This document shows positions 12,042 through 23,319 of a DNA stretch of 64,000 nucleotides, in pieces. The position numbers were made by a program, and so were the translations under genes. Position 1 is the first letter of the stretch, and every line of letters starts with the position of its first letter. Below the pieces are notes generated by a model. The model worked only from the letters and a program-made list of their open reading frames with translations, was not told the DNA's origin and searched no databases. The stretch is from Schoenoplectus triqueter (lineage: Eukaryota; Streptophyta; Magnoliopsida; Poales; Cyperaceae): NCBI GenBank assembly GCA_964058805.1, contig CAXKVV010000142.1, positions 124,001 to 188,000 of the forward strand, given 5' to 3'.

Positions 12042-12648
12042 AAACCCCATAGCTGGTGGGATGGTAAGCCTCCTTTTATCTCCAACACACATGCCTAGAA
12101 TAAGAACAAATTATTTTGATTTGGATCAATTTAACACTAATTATTGCTGATAACAACCAACTTTGCCAGATGACATTTGCTGAGGACTTTGGTACTGCTG
12201 TTTGGGTACTCGTACAGTGCCCCAAGGTCCCCAGCCTGCTTATCCCCCCAGCTTGGGCTACACATGGACCCCACAGTAAAATCTTGTATGGGTCTCTTTT
12301 TGTCAGTGAATGTGGGGGATATAGCTGGCATTGACCTTGGGACATCTTACACCTTTTCCTTTTTTTTTTTGATTAGATATGAAATAATAAGATTGAAAAT
12401 AAGTACTTCCACTGCTGAATTTCGAATGAAAAGTTACTAGCTTTATATACAAACTTACAACAAGAGACATAATTTACTGACACTCTAGTGGGTATTTTAA
12501 AAAGCATCTTTATTTTGTACAAATAGTACTAAGACATGATTACAAGGAAAGATACATGAACAAATGGCTGGATAACTGAACAAGAGATGCGAAATAATTG
12601 TACATACCATTGACCCAACATCCCAGCCCTTAATGACCTGGCCTACAC
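12042..12648 (-). pseudogene. FKBP-type prolyl isomerase exon remnants (FKBP43/53-like)
   Basis: Two minus-strand segments encode neighbouring parts of an FKBP domain. 12608-12648 reads GVGQVIKGWDVGS between AAAACAG and GTATGT. About 12042-12094 reads GMCVGDKRRLTIPPAMGF after TTATTCTAG. In the family these stretches are contiguous (VIKGWD... then GM.VGDKRRLTIPP.MGYG). Joining the two predicted exons does not keep frame; one lost base near the end of the first would explain this. No upstream or downstream FKBP exons are visible nearby. I read this as a leftover fragment of a nuclear-type FKBP gene. The domain call is good and the subtype is tentative. Confidence 0.65.
12214..12350. other. GC-rich imperfect hairpin between FKBP exon remnants
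   Basis: CCCAAGGTC (12221-12229) is perfectly complementary to GACCTTGGG (12333-12341). Inside, GCC/GGC, a short AT stretch and CCCCC (12244-12249)/GGGGG (12314-12318) also pair. A small inner stem, GACCC (12267-12271) with GGGTC (12290-12294), closes the loop. The block is GC-rich in AT-rich surroundings. It could be a small inverted-repeat element or a miRNA-like foldback; I do not recognise a known miRNA. Confidence 0.4.
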
Positions 12649-12654
12649 CTGTTT

Positions 12655-15410
12655 TCAGAAGTTATGTCATATGTTAATCTGCTGATATATGTAAAGGTAA
12701 AATAACTGAATAAAAAGCACAAATCTGAAGTTTGTTGTACAAGTATACACTTAATATCTTTCTTTTTTTTTTGAAGGGGAGACAACAACCATCCCGTTTT
12801 TTTTCATTAAAAATAATTTTTTTTACAAAAAACGAAAACATAAAAGAAAAATGAGAATTTACAAAAAATGCTTGAGAAGCATTTTGAAAAGAGAAAAAAA
12901 TGAAAATAGAGGAGAAACAGATCTGTCGCAGTTCAGATCGTCGTCGGCGAGGTGAGGCGGTGAGCGTAGGCGGGAGGTGTTGCTAGTCGCTGTACACGGG
13001 CCGATCATCGTCGCTTGTCGCTTAATATATATTTTTTAGTTTTAATTAAGATAAAATATATATAATTTTTGTTATATCTAAAACGCTATTAATTGTTACA
13101 CTTTACTAATGATATCACATGGTTAAGAAGTTTGTAGAATTAACTTTCATTTATATGCATGTTAGAATTCATCCATAACAACTTATATTAACAAAATGTT
13201 TCTCACGTCATTTCAAACGCATAACATAAAAATTATAGGCATGCAATGACGCAAGTTGAATTTTATTCGATAAGCAGTGGAATTTGTATTAAATTTCTTC
13301 ATCGATCCTTTTTTATGTTTACGATCCACATAAAACATAAATTATATTTTATAAACTAAAAATCATTTTTGATGTTCGTCAAGATTATCCAGCTAATCTG
13401 TTGTTAGTGGTTTTACCCATCTATTATTTATTTAAAACAAATTAATATTACATATTATATGTTCTTTTCCAACTTGCAAAAAAAAACCTTGTCCAGTTAA
13501 GTAATGAGTGGGACTTCTTGTTATATATCCTCTCTTCGTATGAAAATATGTTGAATTATCTTATTATGCTAGCAAGTACTAACAGCTTAACGGGCAGTCG
13601 CGGATTCAAGAGGGGCTCTAATTTTTTAAAAAGAGGCTCAAGCATTTATCCCCACAAATATCCTCAAACTTTGACTCCCGCGAATTTAGTAGTTGAAACG
13701 CCAAAAGTCTTTTACGATTTGACCATAATCGCAGAGACAAATAAAAAATTTGAATCTTCGTGAGTTGACCGTAACTGTAATCATTTCACAGAAAAAAAAA
13801 TCATTATTTTTTGTGACCATAACATGCAATATCAGCGACATCAATTAGATTCGCTATTTTTTTCTGTTTCTAGGTAATTGGTCGATTAATTTATAATCAA
13901 CCGTTAGTTTATATTAATTGACCATAAATGTTTAGATTATTTACAGCAACAATAAATTTGACACAAAAAATCAGCGCGCCATCAATTGATTTTCATTCTG
14001 ACATTATTTATATCTTTAGTTGTCCCTATTTATATTTACTGTGCCAGTTACTAAAATTCTAATAACTTAAAATATTATTATTTGATATCCATGTTATTTA
14101 TATCTACGTTTTTGGTAATTGTTGTATCTATTGGCATCAACTATCAATTTTATTTATATCTATTAATTTTTGCTATATACATCAACCGGCTTTGGTGGTT
14201 AAATTCCACCATTTATACAAATAAATAATCACAACACTTGATATAAATAGCACAGTATAATAGATATAAGTAAATTTGATAGTTTTTATCAAGTGCTAAC
14301 TCTCTCTAATTTATTTAAAGAGACACCATTTCAATTTTAATTTTTTTTGAATTATTAATGTGCTATGCAGTTATAAAAATGGAAAGTCGGAAACATATAA
14401 AAAGTTAATTGAATGCTTAAAATAGAAATTTTTCGTTTGGGGACAACGAATGGGGATAAAAGGTTGGGGATAATAATAATATTCTTTTTTTCTAATTAGT
14501 AAATATTTAATGCTTTTAGTATCGCCTCTCTCCCTCCCCCAAATTTAAAATTCTGTTCCGCCCTACTAACGGTTACACTTCATTTTCAATGTTATAATTA
14601 TAATAGTAGTATGCTTTGAAATAACAATATAACCAAATCAAAAGGAGATGATTAGACCCTTTTTTCCCCCTTCCTCTATATAGGCACTTGGCACTTGGCA
14701 CTTGGCACTACAAAACCATGGGCTTGCTGGCGGATGATTTATTTACGATTGATTGTATTCCTCTCCAAAACCGGGGGCTGCTAAAGTCAAACTCAAACAA
14801 GTCAAGCTCCACTTGGCCCTTGGAATGTTTCCATCTCTTTGGTTGTAGTAATTAAATAAAAAAGAAATGACGGGTCATAAATAATTTTCTTATAGTAATT
14901 CAAAATATCAGGCTTGAATTCTAAGAATAAATAAGTTTCAAAAAGATAGAACATTTAAATGAAATAATAAGAAAAAAAGAAGAACAAAAAATATTTATGC
15001 GTGCCAATAAAATTTGTAAGGGGTCCCAAACTCAAAACCTGAATAAAATTTGTTTATGAATAATTAAAATTAAGTAATTTAGTGTCATCTTGTTCAAAGA
15101 AAAAAAATTCTGCGTGTCAGCCAGGTACGTGCCACATCTCGCCCGTACCAAGATTTTTCATTGACATGAAAAAATGTTTTTGAATTACTAGTTTAAAAAA
15201 TTTGGGGTGACAAACTATAATTAAATTTCTACGGTTCCCTCAATTTATTCCGGGTTTCAGTGGAACTTACGCCTCAAACTAAGGAAGTGACATCGTTATT
15301 GGCTACAAAATCTCATCGCAGAAAAACATTCTAAATAAAAAAGTAATTGTAAAAAATAATTCATCAAGTAAAGTTTACATGAAGAAGTTTGTCGGATATT
15401 CATCGGAATT
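12655..15410. other. Intergenic, mobile-element debris, no gene
   Basis: Mostly AT-rich. A GC-rich patch (about 12917-13022) follows a poly-T/poly-A stretch and may be retroelement debris. 13590-14571 begins GGGCAGTCGCGGATTC and ends with the loosely inverted GTTCCGCCC, with TACTAACA and TACTAACG nearby on the two sides. This hints at an old element, but the borders are not firm. Confidence 0.4.
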
Positions 15411-15950
15411 TTCGATCCAACTAGGCTCAGTTCAGAATCGGTTCGGACTCAAATTAATTTGATTCGAATTAATTAGTTTGAATTAATCAGGCTCCATAGT
15501 TAGAGTTGAATTTGAGTAGAAGTTGACACATCTCGAATAATAATAATTTATATATTTTTTTCATCAAGTTTTAATCTAGTAATCTCTCCTATTCTTTCTT
15601 ACAGTCTCATTAAATTTCAGTAACGCCTCTTATTTGTTCGTGAGTTTTTTAATATATCTATTCAAAATAGTACAATAAAAATATCATTAAAAACATAATT
15701 TGTTGATATATTAATTTTATATTAACTATTATATTAGTCTTATAATTTATAAATATATTAAATCTAAACATCAAACTTACTCAACACACATACATTGACT
15801 TATGAGCTAACTCAAATATAACTAACCGAGTTTGAGCTCGTAGTGTTTTACAAACTCAGCTTGACTCATATTATATTTTTATAAACTAAGTTTAAAACTT
15901 AGCCCAATTTGCACAAACTCGACTTATTTACAGATCTATGACCAATTTGT
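15411..15950. repeat. Probable degenerate hAT-type element
   Basis: The left end is TAGGCTCAGTTCAGAATCGG and the right end, inverted, is TAGATCTGTAAATAAGTCGA. Both resemble the ends of the well-bounded element at 38231-38775. The interior has the same rich-ends, AT-core design. The flanking 8-mers (GATCCAAC and TGACCAAT) do not match well, so the element is old or the border is wrong. Confidence 0.5.
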
Positions 15951-15983
15951 CTGCTTCACAATAAGAGCAAGATCTTCACTGCC

Positions 15984-16374
15984 CAGTTTTTATTATTAAT
16001 AATAATTATTAAATTATTATTATTAAAAATAAGAGTGAGAACCGTAAAATTTCAAATATATGAATGGCAGCGCGCCACTGCCAGTGGCGCGGACGAAACG
16101 CGCCACTGTCAGTGGCACGTTTCGTCCAAACCCCGCGCAAGTGAGATGGAGAGGCGCTGCGCGTTTTGTATATATAAGAAGCAAACACGCCACTGGCAGT
16201 GACACATTCGTAAAAATAATGAAACGCGCCACTGACAATGACGCGTTTTCAGTGGTGCGTTTAAAACGCGCCACTGACAATGACGCACTGTCATTCATAT
16301 ATTTAAAATTTTACATTTCTCACTCTTATTTTTAATAATATTAATTTAATAAAACTTATTATTACTAAAAACTG
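15984..16374. mobile_element. Mutator-type MITE with palindromic GC-rich core
   Basis: The flanks carry a perfect 9-bp duplication TTCACTGCC (15975-15983 and 16375-16383), the Mutator hallmark. The terminal inverted repeats begin CAGTTTTT and run for about 100 bp of similar AT-rich sequence. The core (16065-16295) holds about five near-palindromes of the form GCGCCACTGNCAGTGGCGC. The open frames inside are by-products of these repeats. The element ends about 300 bp upstream of the COX5b start codon. Confidence 0.85.
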
Positions 16375-16606
16375 TTCACTGCCGTTTGCTCGGATTGAAT
16401 CCAAGTACGCTGTGGTCCACTTGTGCGGCTTCTTGCCTTCCATTCCATGTCTTATCTCCTTTCCTTCCATCAGTGATCCGCCATCCCTTATTGGGTCGGA
16501 CTCCGTAAATTATAATCGGGTGGGTACTGGATTCAATATCTTAATGCGCGATCGCTTTCATTTACAGATTGACTCTCTCATTTTCTCTGCCCAGTAGGAT
16601 TTAATT

Positions 16607-16612
16607 TGGGCT
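16607..16612 (+). promoter_or_regulatory. Site-II-like motif TGGGCT upstream of COX5b
   Basis: TGGGCT lies 64 bp before the COX5b ATG. TGGGCY elements are known TCP-binding sites enriched in plant promoters of respiratory-chain genes. A single copy is only suggestive. Confidence 0.35.
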
Positions 16613-16670
16613 TTCATTGTCAGATATTGCATCAATATTCGTAAATAAAAGAGAATAGAGAAGAGAAACG

Positions 16671-19469
16671 ATGTGGAGAAGGCTCGCCTGTCAGCTCCGC
16701 CCGATCTCCGCTTCCCGAGCCGCTGCCACTTCCGCTTCCGGCGGCGCGCCTCTTGTCTGTCCGGCGATCGTCGCTGCTTCTCCATTCCACGCCTCGATTC
16801 CGGCTTTTTCCTTCTCTTCTCTCGGTATTGATATCTCTTACCAGACTAACTTCTCAGTTTCTTCTTTTCATTGCTCGTTCTATTCTGCGCGAGAACCTTT
16901 TGGAATCTGGTATTAAATTCAAATTCTTGTGAGGTTCCGTTTTAATCGGCACTCTTTCAAATCTCTCATTTTCCTTTGTTCAGTCTCCTAAAAGGCAAAC
17001 ATAACTGCAATCCACTATCCATGAATCAAAATCAGCTCTCTACTTTAGCGTCTCTTTTTGTAATTATAATCAATGACTCCTTTTGCAAACATAATCAATT
17101 AGTCTCTAAATGTGATTTGTCTTGTGCGATCTAAAAACAAGAAAGTCATTTGTTTTAATTATTCCTCATATCTATTTTTTATATGCTGATTATTGGAAGA
17201 AAACTTCAAGCAGTTGTCTGATTCGGATTTACCATTCATAAATATTAATTTAGCAATATTTATCTAAGTATACTATATTCCTATGGATAAACTAAAGCTC
17301 GTTATTCATCATCTCTGTGTAGAAGTTCAAAAGTCTTTTCTTATACATCTGAAAAAGCTCTGAAAGTAGTCTTTTCGTACGATTGAGCAGAAAAAGTGTA
17401 CTCCATTCCAATATGTTTTTGTTCTTCTGTTTCATTTTCTTTTGTTTTCTTTTTCTGAAAATTACAGCTATTGGGGAGATTAAGAAAAGTATAGAAGATG
17501 CTATGCCAATTGCAACTGGCCTAGAGCGTGAGGAAATCGAAGCTGAATTACAGGTAATTTGAAGAGAAGTACAAGTCCTTTGTTGAATCTTAACATTTTG
17601 TTTACTTTAGTGTCTACGTATCTCTGCTAGAATTAAGTAGCCACAGTGAAACATTGGAAATATTTTTGTGTTGTCAGCTGTACGCATTTATTCACATAAC
17701 ATTGTAGTCCTCTAACTTATTTCAAGTTTTTGTATTGCCAATTTTTAGCTGTTCATTTAACTTTAAAGGACCAAAATGCAAAATTGTGACAGGGCCCTTG
17801 AAGGACTTGCCTTAGTGACATAATCAAACATCATTTTCTTATTTGGTAAATTTACTATATACTTTTTACAGGGTTTGAAGCGCTTTGATGTGGATGCTCC
17901 TGCTGGTCCTTTTGGAACCAAGGTCGTCATCTCTCTCTTGCCGAACCTTCCTTTCATATATTTCACATTCACAAAGAGGAAATAATTCTCTGGAAAAAAA
18001 ACTAATTTGTTCTACCTTATGTATGAGATGCTTTGGCCTAAATGATTTTGTAGAAAAATAATTTTCAACTCATTTCATTTTAATCTTAAAATAAGTTCCA
18101 TTTTCTGTAGAGCAGTTTGTCCACTATGGTCCTAGTAAACTACAGTGTGTCTGCAGTGCTAATCTATTATGTTAATGAATTATTTTTTGTTTATCTTGAA
18201 ATTTTTTCTGTTGATGTTGTTTTTTATTAGTAATATTGTTGCTTGTGAATTTACATTACCTATTTGATATTACTTTATGCCTGGTTTAACCTGCATTTGA
18301 AATTACTTTTAGGAAGTACCAGCCATAGTACAGTCACACTATAACAGAAGACTGGTTGGCTGCCCTGGTGGTGAAGGCGGTATGTCACATTCAGTAGTAA
18401 CATTATACCTTGTCATATAGAAAATGAAGCCTTTAATTGGAAAATGACTATATCAAGTCAATGTTCATAATTACAGAAGATGAACACGATGTGGTCTGGT
18501 TCTGGCTGGAGAAAGGGAAGCCTCATGAATGCCCAGTGTGCACTCAGTACTTCATGGTAACTTTAATGCCTTATTTTTTTTTATTTAACCTAACTTAGGG
18601 GTGTAACAGATCTGATAGCTATGGATAGTAGTCAAAATGTATCTGTTTCAACTTCAATATATAATTTCAGATACAGATTTGGATTAGGATCGGACTATTA
18701 AATGAATATGGATATATATCGGATACTAATAGAATGCAAATACAAATATAGATATATTTCGGATATTTACTGAAATTATTACACATATAATTGAAAAATA
18801 ATTTCGTAATACTTCTTATGACAGAGTCATTAGTTAGAACAGTTAAATATTAATTACAAAAATTAATCACTAATTATCATTATATTATTAGTTCAAATGT
18901 ACCAATAAATTATGAAAAATATGGTACATGAGCTCAAATTACATTTAAAATTAATTGTATTTATAATCTAAGTCAAAAGCCCAATTGAAAAACATATAAT
19001 GAGTCTTTTTAACGAATATCCAAATTTCAAAAAAAAATCAGGATTCGGATAGTTATCCAAATCCATATCCATATCCAAAATGAAATCCATATCTTTATGC
19101 GTATCAATTAGAATAATATCCGTATCCATATTCGATAAATATCCAGATACAGATTCGAATAAAAACATATAATATCTGATCGTTTACACCTCTAACCTAA
19201 CTACAGATTAGCTTATACTTAATGGAGCTAGAAATTCAATTCTAACTGTGAAGCACCGGGGACCTTTTCACTCCTTTACCGGTATTGTGCTAGTTTGGTA
19301 CCTTGGTGGTGGTGTCCATGTGGATGTGGGTAAAATATCTACTGAGCAGGGGAATTTAAAAAAAGTTATCCAATATTCTGTTTCTGATATTACTGTTTTT
19401 GTATAGTTGAATGTGATAGGGCACGGAGGCGATCCTGAGGCTCATAGTGATGATGAGCATGAGCACTAA
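16671..19469 (+). CDS. COX5B: Cytochrome c oxidase subunit 5b, mitochondrial
   Basis: Six exons: 16671-16824, 17468-17553, 17872-17922, 18313-18379, 18477-18556 and 19407-19469, giving 166 residues. The product is a peripheral, zinc-binding nuclear-encoded subunit of respiratory complex IV on the matrix side. Residues 1 to about 50 are rich in Arg, Ser and Ala (MWRRLACQLRPISASRAAA), a mitochondrial presequence. The core includes IEAELQ, RFDVDAPAGPFGTK and VGCPGGEGEDEHDVVWFWL, then HECPVC. Cysteines 114, 138 and 141 are the visible zinc ligands. The C-terminus is the acidic and His-rich HSDDEHEH. All junctions are GT-AG and in frame. A MITE ends about 300 bp upstream and another sits in the last intron without disturbing the splice sites. 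A TGGGCT site-II-like motif lies at 16607. Confidence 0.95.
18596..19194. mobile_element. hAT MITE in the last COX5b intron
   Basis: Perfect 8-bp duplications ACCTAACT flank it (18588-18595 and 19195-19202). The inverted ends are TAGGGGTGTAACAGATC and TAGAGGTGTAAACGATC. The body is rich in GGATAT/ATATCC motifs arranged in loosely inverted fashion. It lies wholly in the intron, 40 bp after the donor at 18556, and leaves the exons intact. Confidence 0.9.
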
Positions 19470-20254
19470 TATTTGAAGAGAGATCAGTTTCTTTTCCTCA
19501 TGGAGGATTGATCTTTTTTCTTTTGTTCATTTCTCCTTTCAAATGGCAAACCCTGCATCATAACTTGAAAATGTTTTCAAGGTATTTTGAGCGGTGATGT
19601 TGCAATAATGGCCTAATTGGTACTTGAATATAAATTGTACTTCAATTCTTTTCTTGACAAACAAAAGAGAAATCATAAAATAGATGTTTGTTTAATTTAT
19701 ATTTTGACATGTTGACTAGAAGAGGAACTAGATTTCCTACTTTCTCTAGGTCTGCTAAACAATGAATATTTTCTGGTTTATGTAATGCTATTCTTTTTTA
19801 CAAATTCATATGCATGTTTTTGTTGAAAACAGTATTTACAGCTTATTTAAAAATGAGAACTTCGTCGCAAATTTGTTGAGTTAGTTGATTTATGAAAATG
19901 AACATGAACAATTCATAAATGTAATACATAAAACAGTTAATTCTGAAACAAAACATTGTGAAAAATATTTAAAAGAGTAAAATTATGATGCATAATTTAT
20001 TAAATAATGCGGCCCGTATATGTTTCTGTTATTGGAACGACTACAAATAGTAACAAATACATACGACAAGGTTTACCTTTTAATTAAATCCGAAAAGAAC
20101 TAAATGACTTCAATTCAGACATGCAATGAAATAAAACAACTAAATGAATTCAACTAGAATCCAGTACAAAATTTGCTGTCACTTTTTTCCTTGCTAGACT
20201 TATTATGATCAAACAAACAACTAAATGACTTCAACAATAAAAAATAAAATAAAA
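19470..20254. other. COX5b 3' flank and intergenic
   Basis: It holds the COX5b 3' UTR and AT-rich spacer between two convergent genes (COX5b on plus, the RAD7-like pseudogene on minus). No other feature is seen. Confidence 0.5.
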
Positions 20255-23200
20255 TCAACACAAATCTGTAATCTCAATGGAGTCCAAGGATTGCCCTTCC
20301 ACGCCCAAAATTCTAACTGAAGGATTTGAGTAACCATTCAAAAATAGATCAGTAACCTGCAAGATAAGATTTAGAACTTAAAACATCTGAACAAATCAAC
20401 AAGTAGACATACAAATTCCACATAGATGGATGTATCACAAAACAAATTTGAGAATTCTTGCTTGTATTTACGCATAATACCTGGGAGCAGCCAAAAAGTT
20501 TAAGAGTCTTCAAAGAAGAACAGCTATCAACAATGAGGCCGAGTGTGTTGTCATCCATATTACAACAGAAAGAAAGATCGAGCCTCTTCAAATAAAAACG
20601 ACACTCCTCAGCTATTGCTATAGCAGTTAGGTTGCCCACCTACACATAATTGGCAACAAGAGATTTATCAAAATTGTGCACAAAATAAGAACTGAGTTAG
20701 CTCAATAATATTAGAACATAACAAAGCTTCACTTTTTTATTTTGCCGCTTTTGGACTTCCCATGTATGTAGCACTTTACTTCTATTTTTTTGTGGTGAAT
20801 CAAACAAAATTGTGAGTTTTATCTTTACAGAATTATTATATTAATCAGCAAACTGTATTGTTCATGCCAAGAAAAGCACAAATATCGCATCCAGCAAAAA
20901 ACCAAAAACAAGGAAAATAGAAGTATGTGAAACCTTACTACCTTAGTAACCTTTTTTAGTTAAAGCTCGATGAGGTTCGATCCTGATGCTTTCACAAATG
21001 CAGCAATCACTTCGTCACTGCAAATAAAAACTGATGTAGTGGAAACTCAGATATCAATTGAAAGTATTTTTTTTCACATAAAGTACATCAAGAAAGTAAA
21101 TCACAAGCCTCACGAATATTATCATAAATTATATATAAGCCTCAATATTCATTCAAACAGTAGCTTAATTTCAATCCGAATAGGGTTTGACTTCTAATCT
21201 TTAGTGTTACCCAATGTTGTTTAAACAGTACTCAACATTGTTGTTTGATTAGAAGACCTAATCTGGAATGTCCTCTCTTCATTTCCAGAGAATTCAAGAA
21301 AGGCCGGTCACGATATTTCCATAACTTTCCTGGGAGTTCTCCTCTCAATTTTTTCCACTTCACTGATCATTTCTCCTCACACACTAGTAAGGTAAATTTC
21401 TAAGTATTTATTTAGTCATCCACTGATCACCTTGGACACTTTTTTCTTCTAGCTACTGTGCATCACTGGCTACTACTCAATTAATGCAAGCTCTTATATG
21501 CACATCCAAGTAACTTGTTGCCCCTTTTCACTTAATGAAGTAAGCTCTTTATGCCTTTCTAATTCCATAGTATTCAATTCATACCATACTTGATGAATTC
21601 TGCTGATATATGGTTGCTATTACTTAATGAGATGCTTTTATATGTTATTGCAGTAATTATGTTCCGTAATATATTCTTTCTGTCTACTGTACTAAAAAAG
21701 AAATTGTGTCATCATGCATCATATATGTATATAATTTGATGAGGCCTTGAACAGTTCACGTGTTGTTTAATCGATGTCATGTTTAATCATCTAAAAATTT
21801 GTTAATAATTTTATTGTTTGAATTTTGAAATAAAAGTAGTGTCTGATTACAGAATTAAACAAGAATTAATTGGCAACAAGAGGTTATGCAATTAAAATGG
21901 TCAGTTAACAAGATTATATATTAGGTGCATCGTAATTTTGAGATCATCGATCAATATCATGACAGGAAAATAAAGACTTCAGTGAAAATTACCAATTTGA
22001 ATTTTATAATTGACGGTAAGATTTGGTATTCCTTGTCAGGTGCAATTGTTATCAAAATGCAAAATTACATCACTTGATTCATACACGTAATTTTTTTTTA
22101 AAATTTCCAATTAACAAATAATGCTTTAGAACAATGAATTGTATTAACTGTTTCTCAGTTTCCATAATGTGATGCCAACCATCTTCCAATTACTACTATC
22201 TTACACCCAGCGTACAACGAAAAGTACAGCTACAGACACATGCCAGAGAAAAAGATGCATGTACTAGGATGATAATATTGTTATAATATGAAATATCTCG
22301 GTGGAGGGAAGAGAGAACAATTCTGAAATTTCTTTCTATTCAAACTATATCTTCTATTTCTCTTGCACTTTCTTCTTCTCTCTTGCCTTCTTACAACAGA
22401 ATACAAGTTTATTTATAGTCTTAGAAATGACTCTTAAAATTCGTAATAAAAACATATAATAAAAACAGAATTCTAAACAGCACCCTTTCAGCTGACCTCT
22501 GTCCACTAAAATCACCATAACTTTCTGTAGGGAACTCCAAACGACTTGAAATTAGAACCATTGGAAACTAGACTTCAATAGCTTTCCATCCATAGGTCAT
22601 ACACTAAATTCCACGTCCATTTGCCCCTTCAAATACTGTAATTAATCAGCCTTAAAATTCTGCCAAAGTGCTGAAGCCAAAGAGTCTCCCTTTATTTCTT
22701 AATTTATTTAACTTTAATACTAAAATTAAGTTTATTTTTCAACAAATATGACTATCAGTTGCCAGTCAATTTTACAACAAGTACTTGTACAAGTATTTGA
22801 AAATGATTAGAGGTCAAAATATTATCTAGGTACACAAATTTAGTCATTTACCTTTCTTTTGAGCATGCTGCACCTGTAAATAAACAGTACTCTCTTATCT
22901 GCCATTATAAATATGCAGGTTTTAACTATGTAAGAAGATTACATCATACTGAATCACAGTTCCGGAAAGAAAAGCTTCATATATATGTAAATACTTTGCA
23001 GATAGAAAAAGGGCTTCTATGGGGACATAGCACTTACATTCTGACATTCATCAATGTAAAGTTCTATGAGTAGTGCAGCCTGCTTATCTATCAAATTTAT
23101 TATCCCCTCAGAGGTGAGTAGAGAGCACTGACTCAAGTTTAGAGAATTCAGAAGAGGTGCTGAAGAAACAATAGCAGCTAACCCTTTGTCAGAGAGACTA

Positions 23201-23316
23201 TAGTTGCCCTTCAGCGAGAGCTTTGTCAGTGAAGGCAAGCTATTCAGCTTACGTGCCAGCGTAGCATACACAATGTGATCTGACATGCAGTGCCCACATC
23301 GGTCAAGTTGCAACAC
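20255..23316 (-). pseudogene. RAD7-like leucine-rich-repeat gene fragment
   Basis: Minus-strand exons with good borders are 23038-23316, 20942-21017, about 20482-20640 and 20255 to about 20366. They encode LRR sequence: LSLKGNYSLSDKGLAAIVSS, SDEVIAAFVKASGSNLIEL, LKRLDLSFCCNMDDNTLGL and VTDLFLNGYSNPSVRILGV. This matches the C-terminal half of plant RAD7-like proteins, relatives of yeast nucleotide-excision-repair RAD7. Evidence that it is dead: an in-frame TAA (20960-20962) replaces the expected Ser codon in IEL-S-LKK, and about 100 residues expected between the 23038 and 21017 exons are missing. Only a scrap near 22857-22878 (GTGCAGCATGCTC) recalls the lost start of that part. No N-terminal exons are visible before AK6. 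A solo LTR sits in the gap. The family call is moderately sure and the pseudogene status is well supported. Confidence 0.75.
22279..22744 (-). mobile_element. Solo LTR
   Basis: 466 bp bounded by TG...CA with short inverted ends (TGTT...AACA). A perfect 5-bp duplication AATAT lies at 22274-22278 and 22745-22749. On the minus strand, CTATAAATAAAC looks like the LTR's own TATA box, so the element probably read in that direction. No internal retrotransposon sequence is present, as expected after LTR-LTR recombination. Confidence 0.85.
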
Positions 23317-23319
23317 CTA

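Noticed and set aside
12076..12345. Open frames on both strands across the GC-rich hairpin
   Set aside because: Overlapping frames on both strands with no homology; the inverted repeat and GC content explain them.
13590..14571. Possible 980-bp transposon with GGGCAG/CTGCCC-like ends
   Set aside because: Nearby TACTAACA/TACTAACG could be a target duplication, but it does not abut matching termini, so borders are not supportable.
16023..16335. Paired sense and antisense open frames of about 91 codons
   Set aside because: They lie wholly in a Mutator MITE and mirror each other because of its palindromes.
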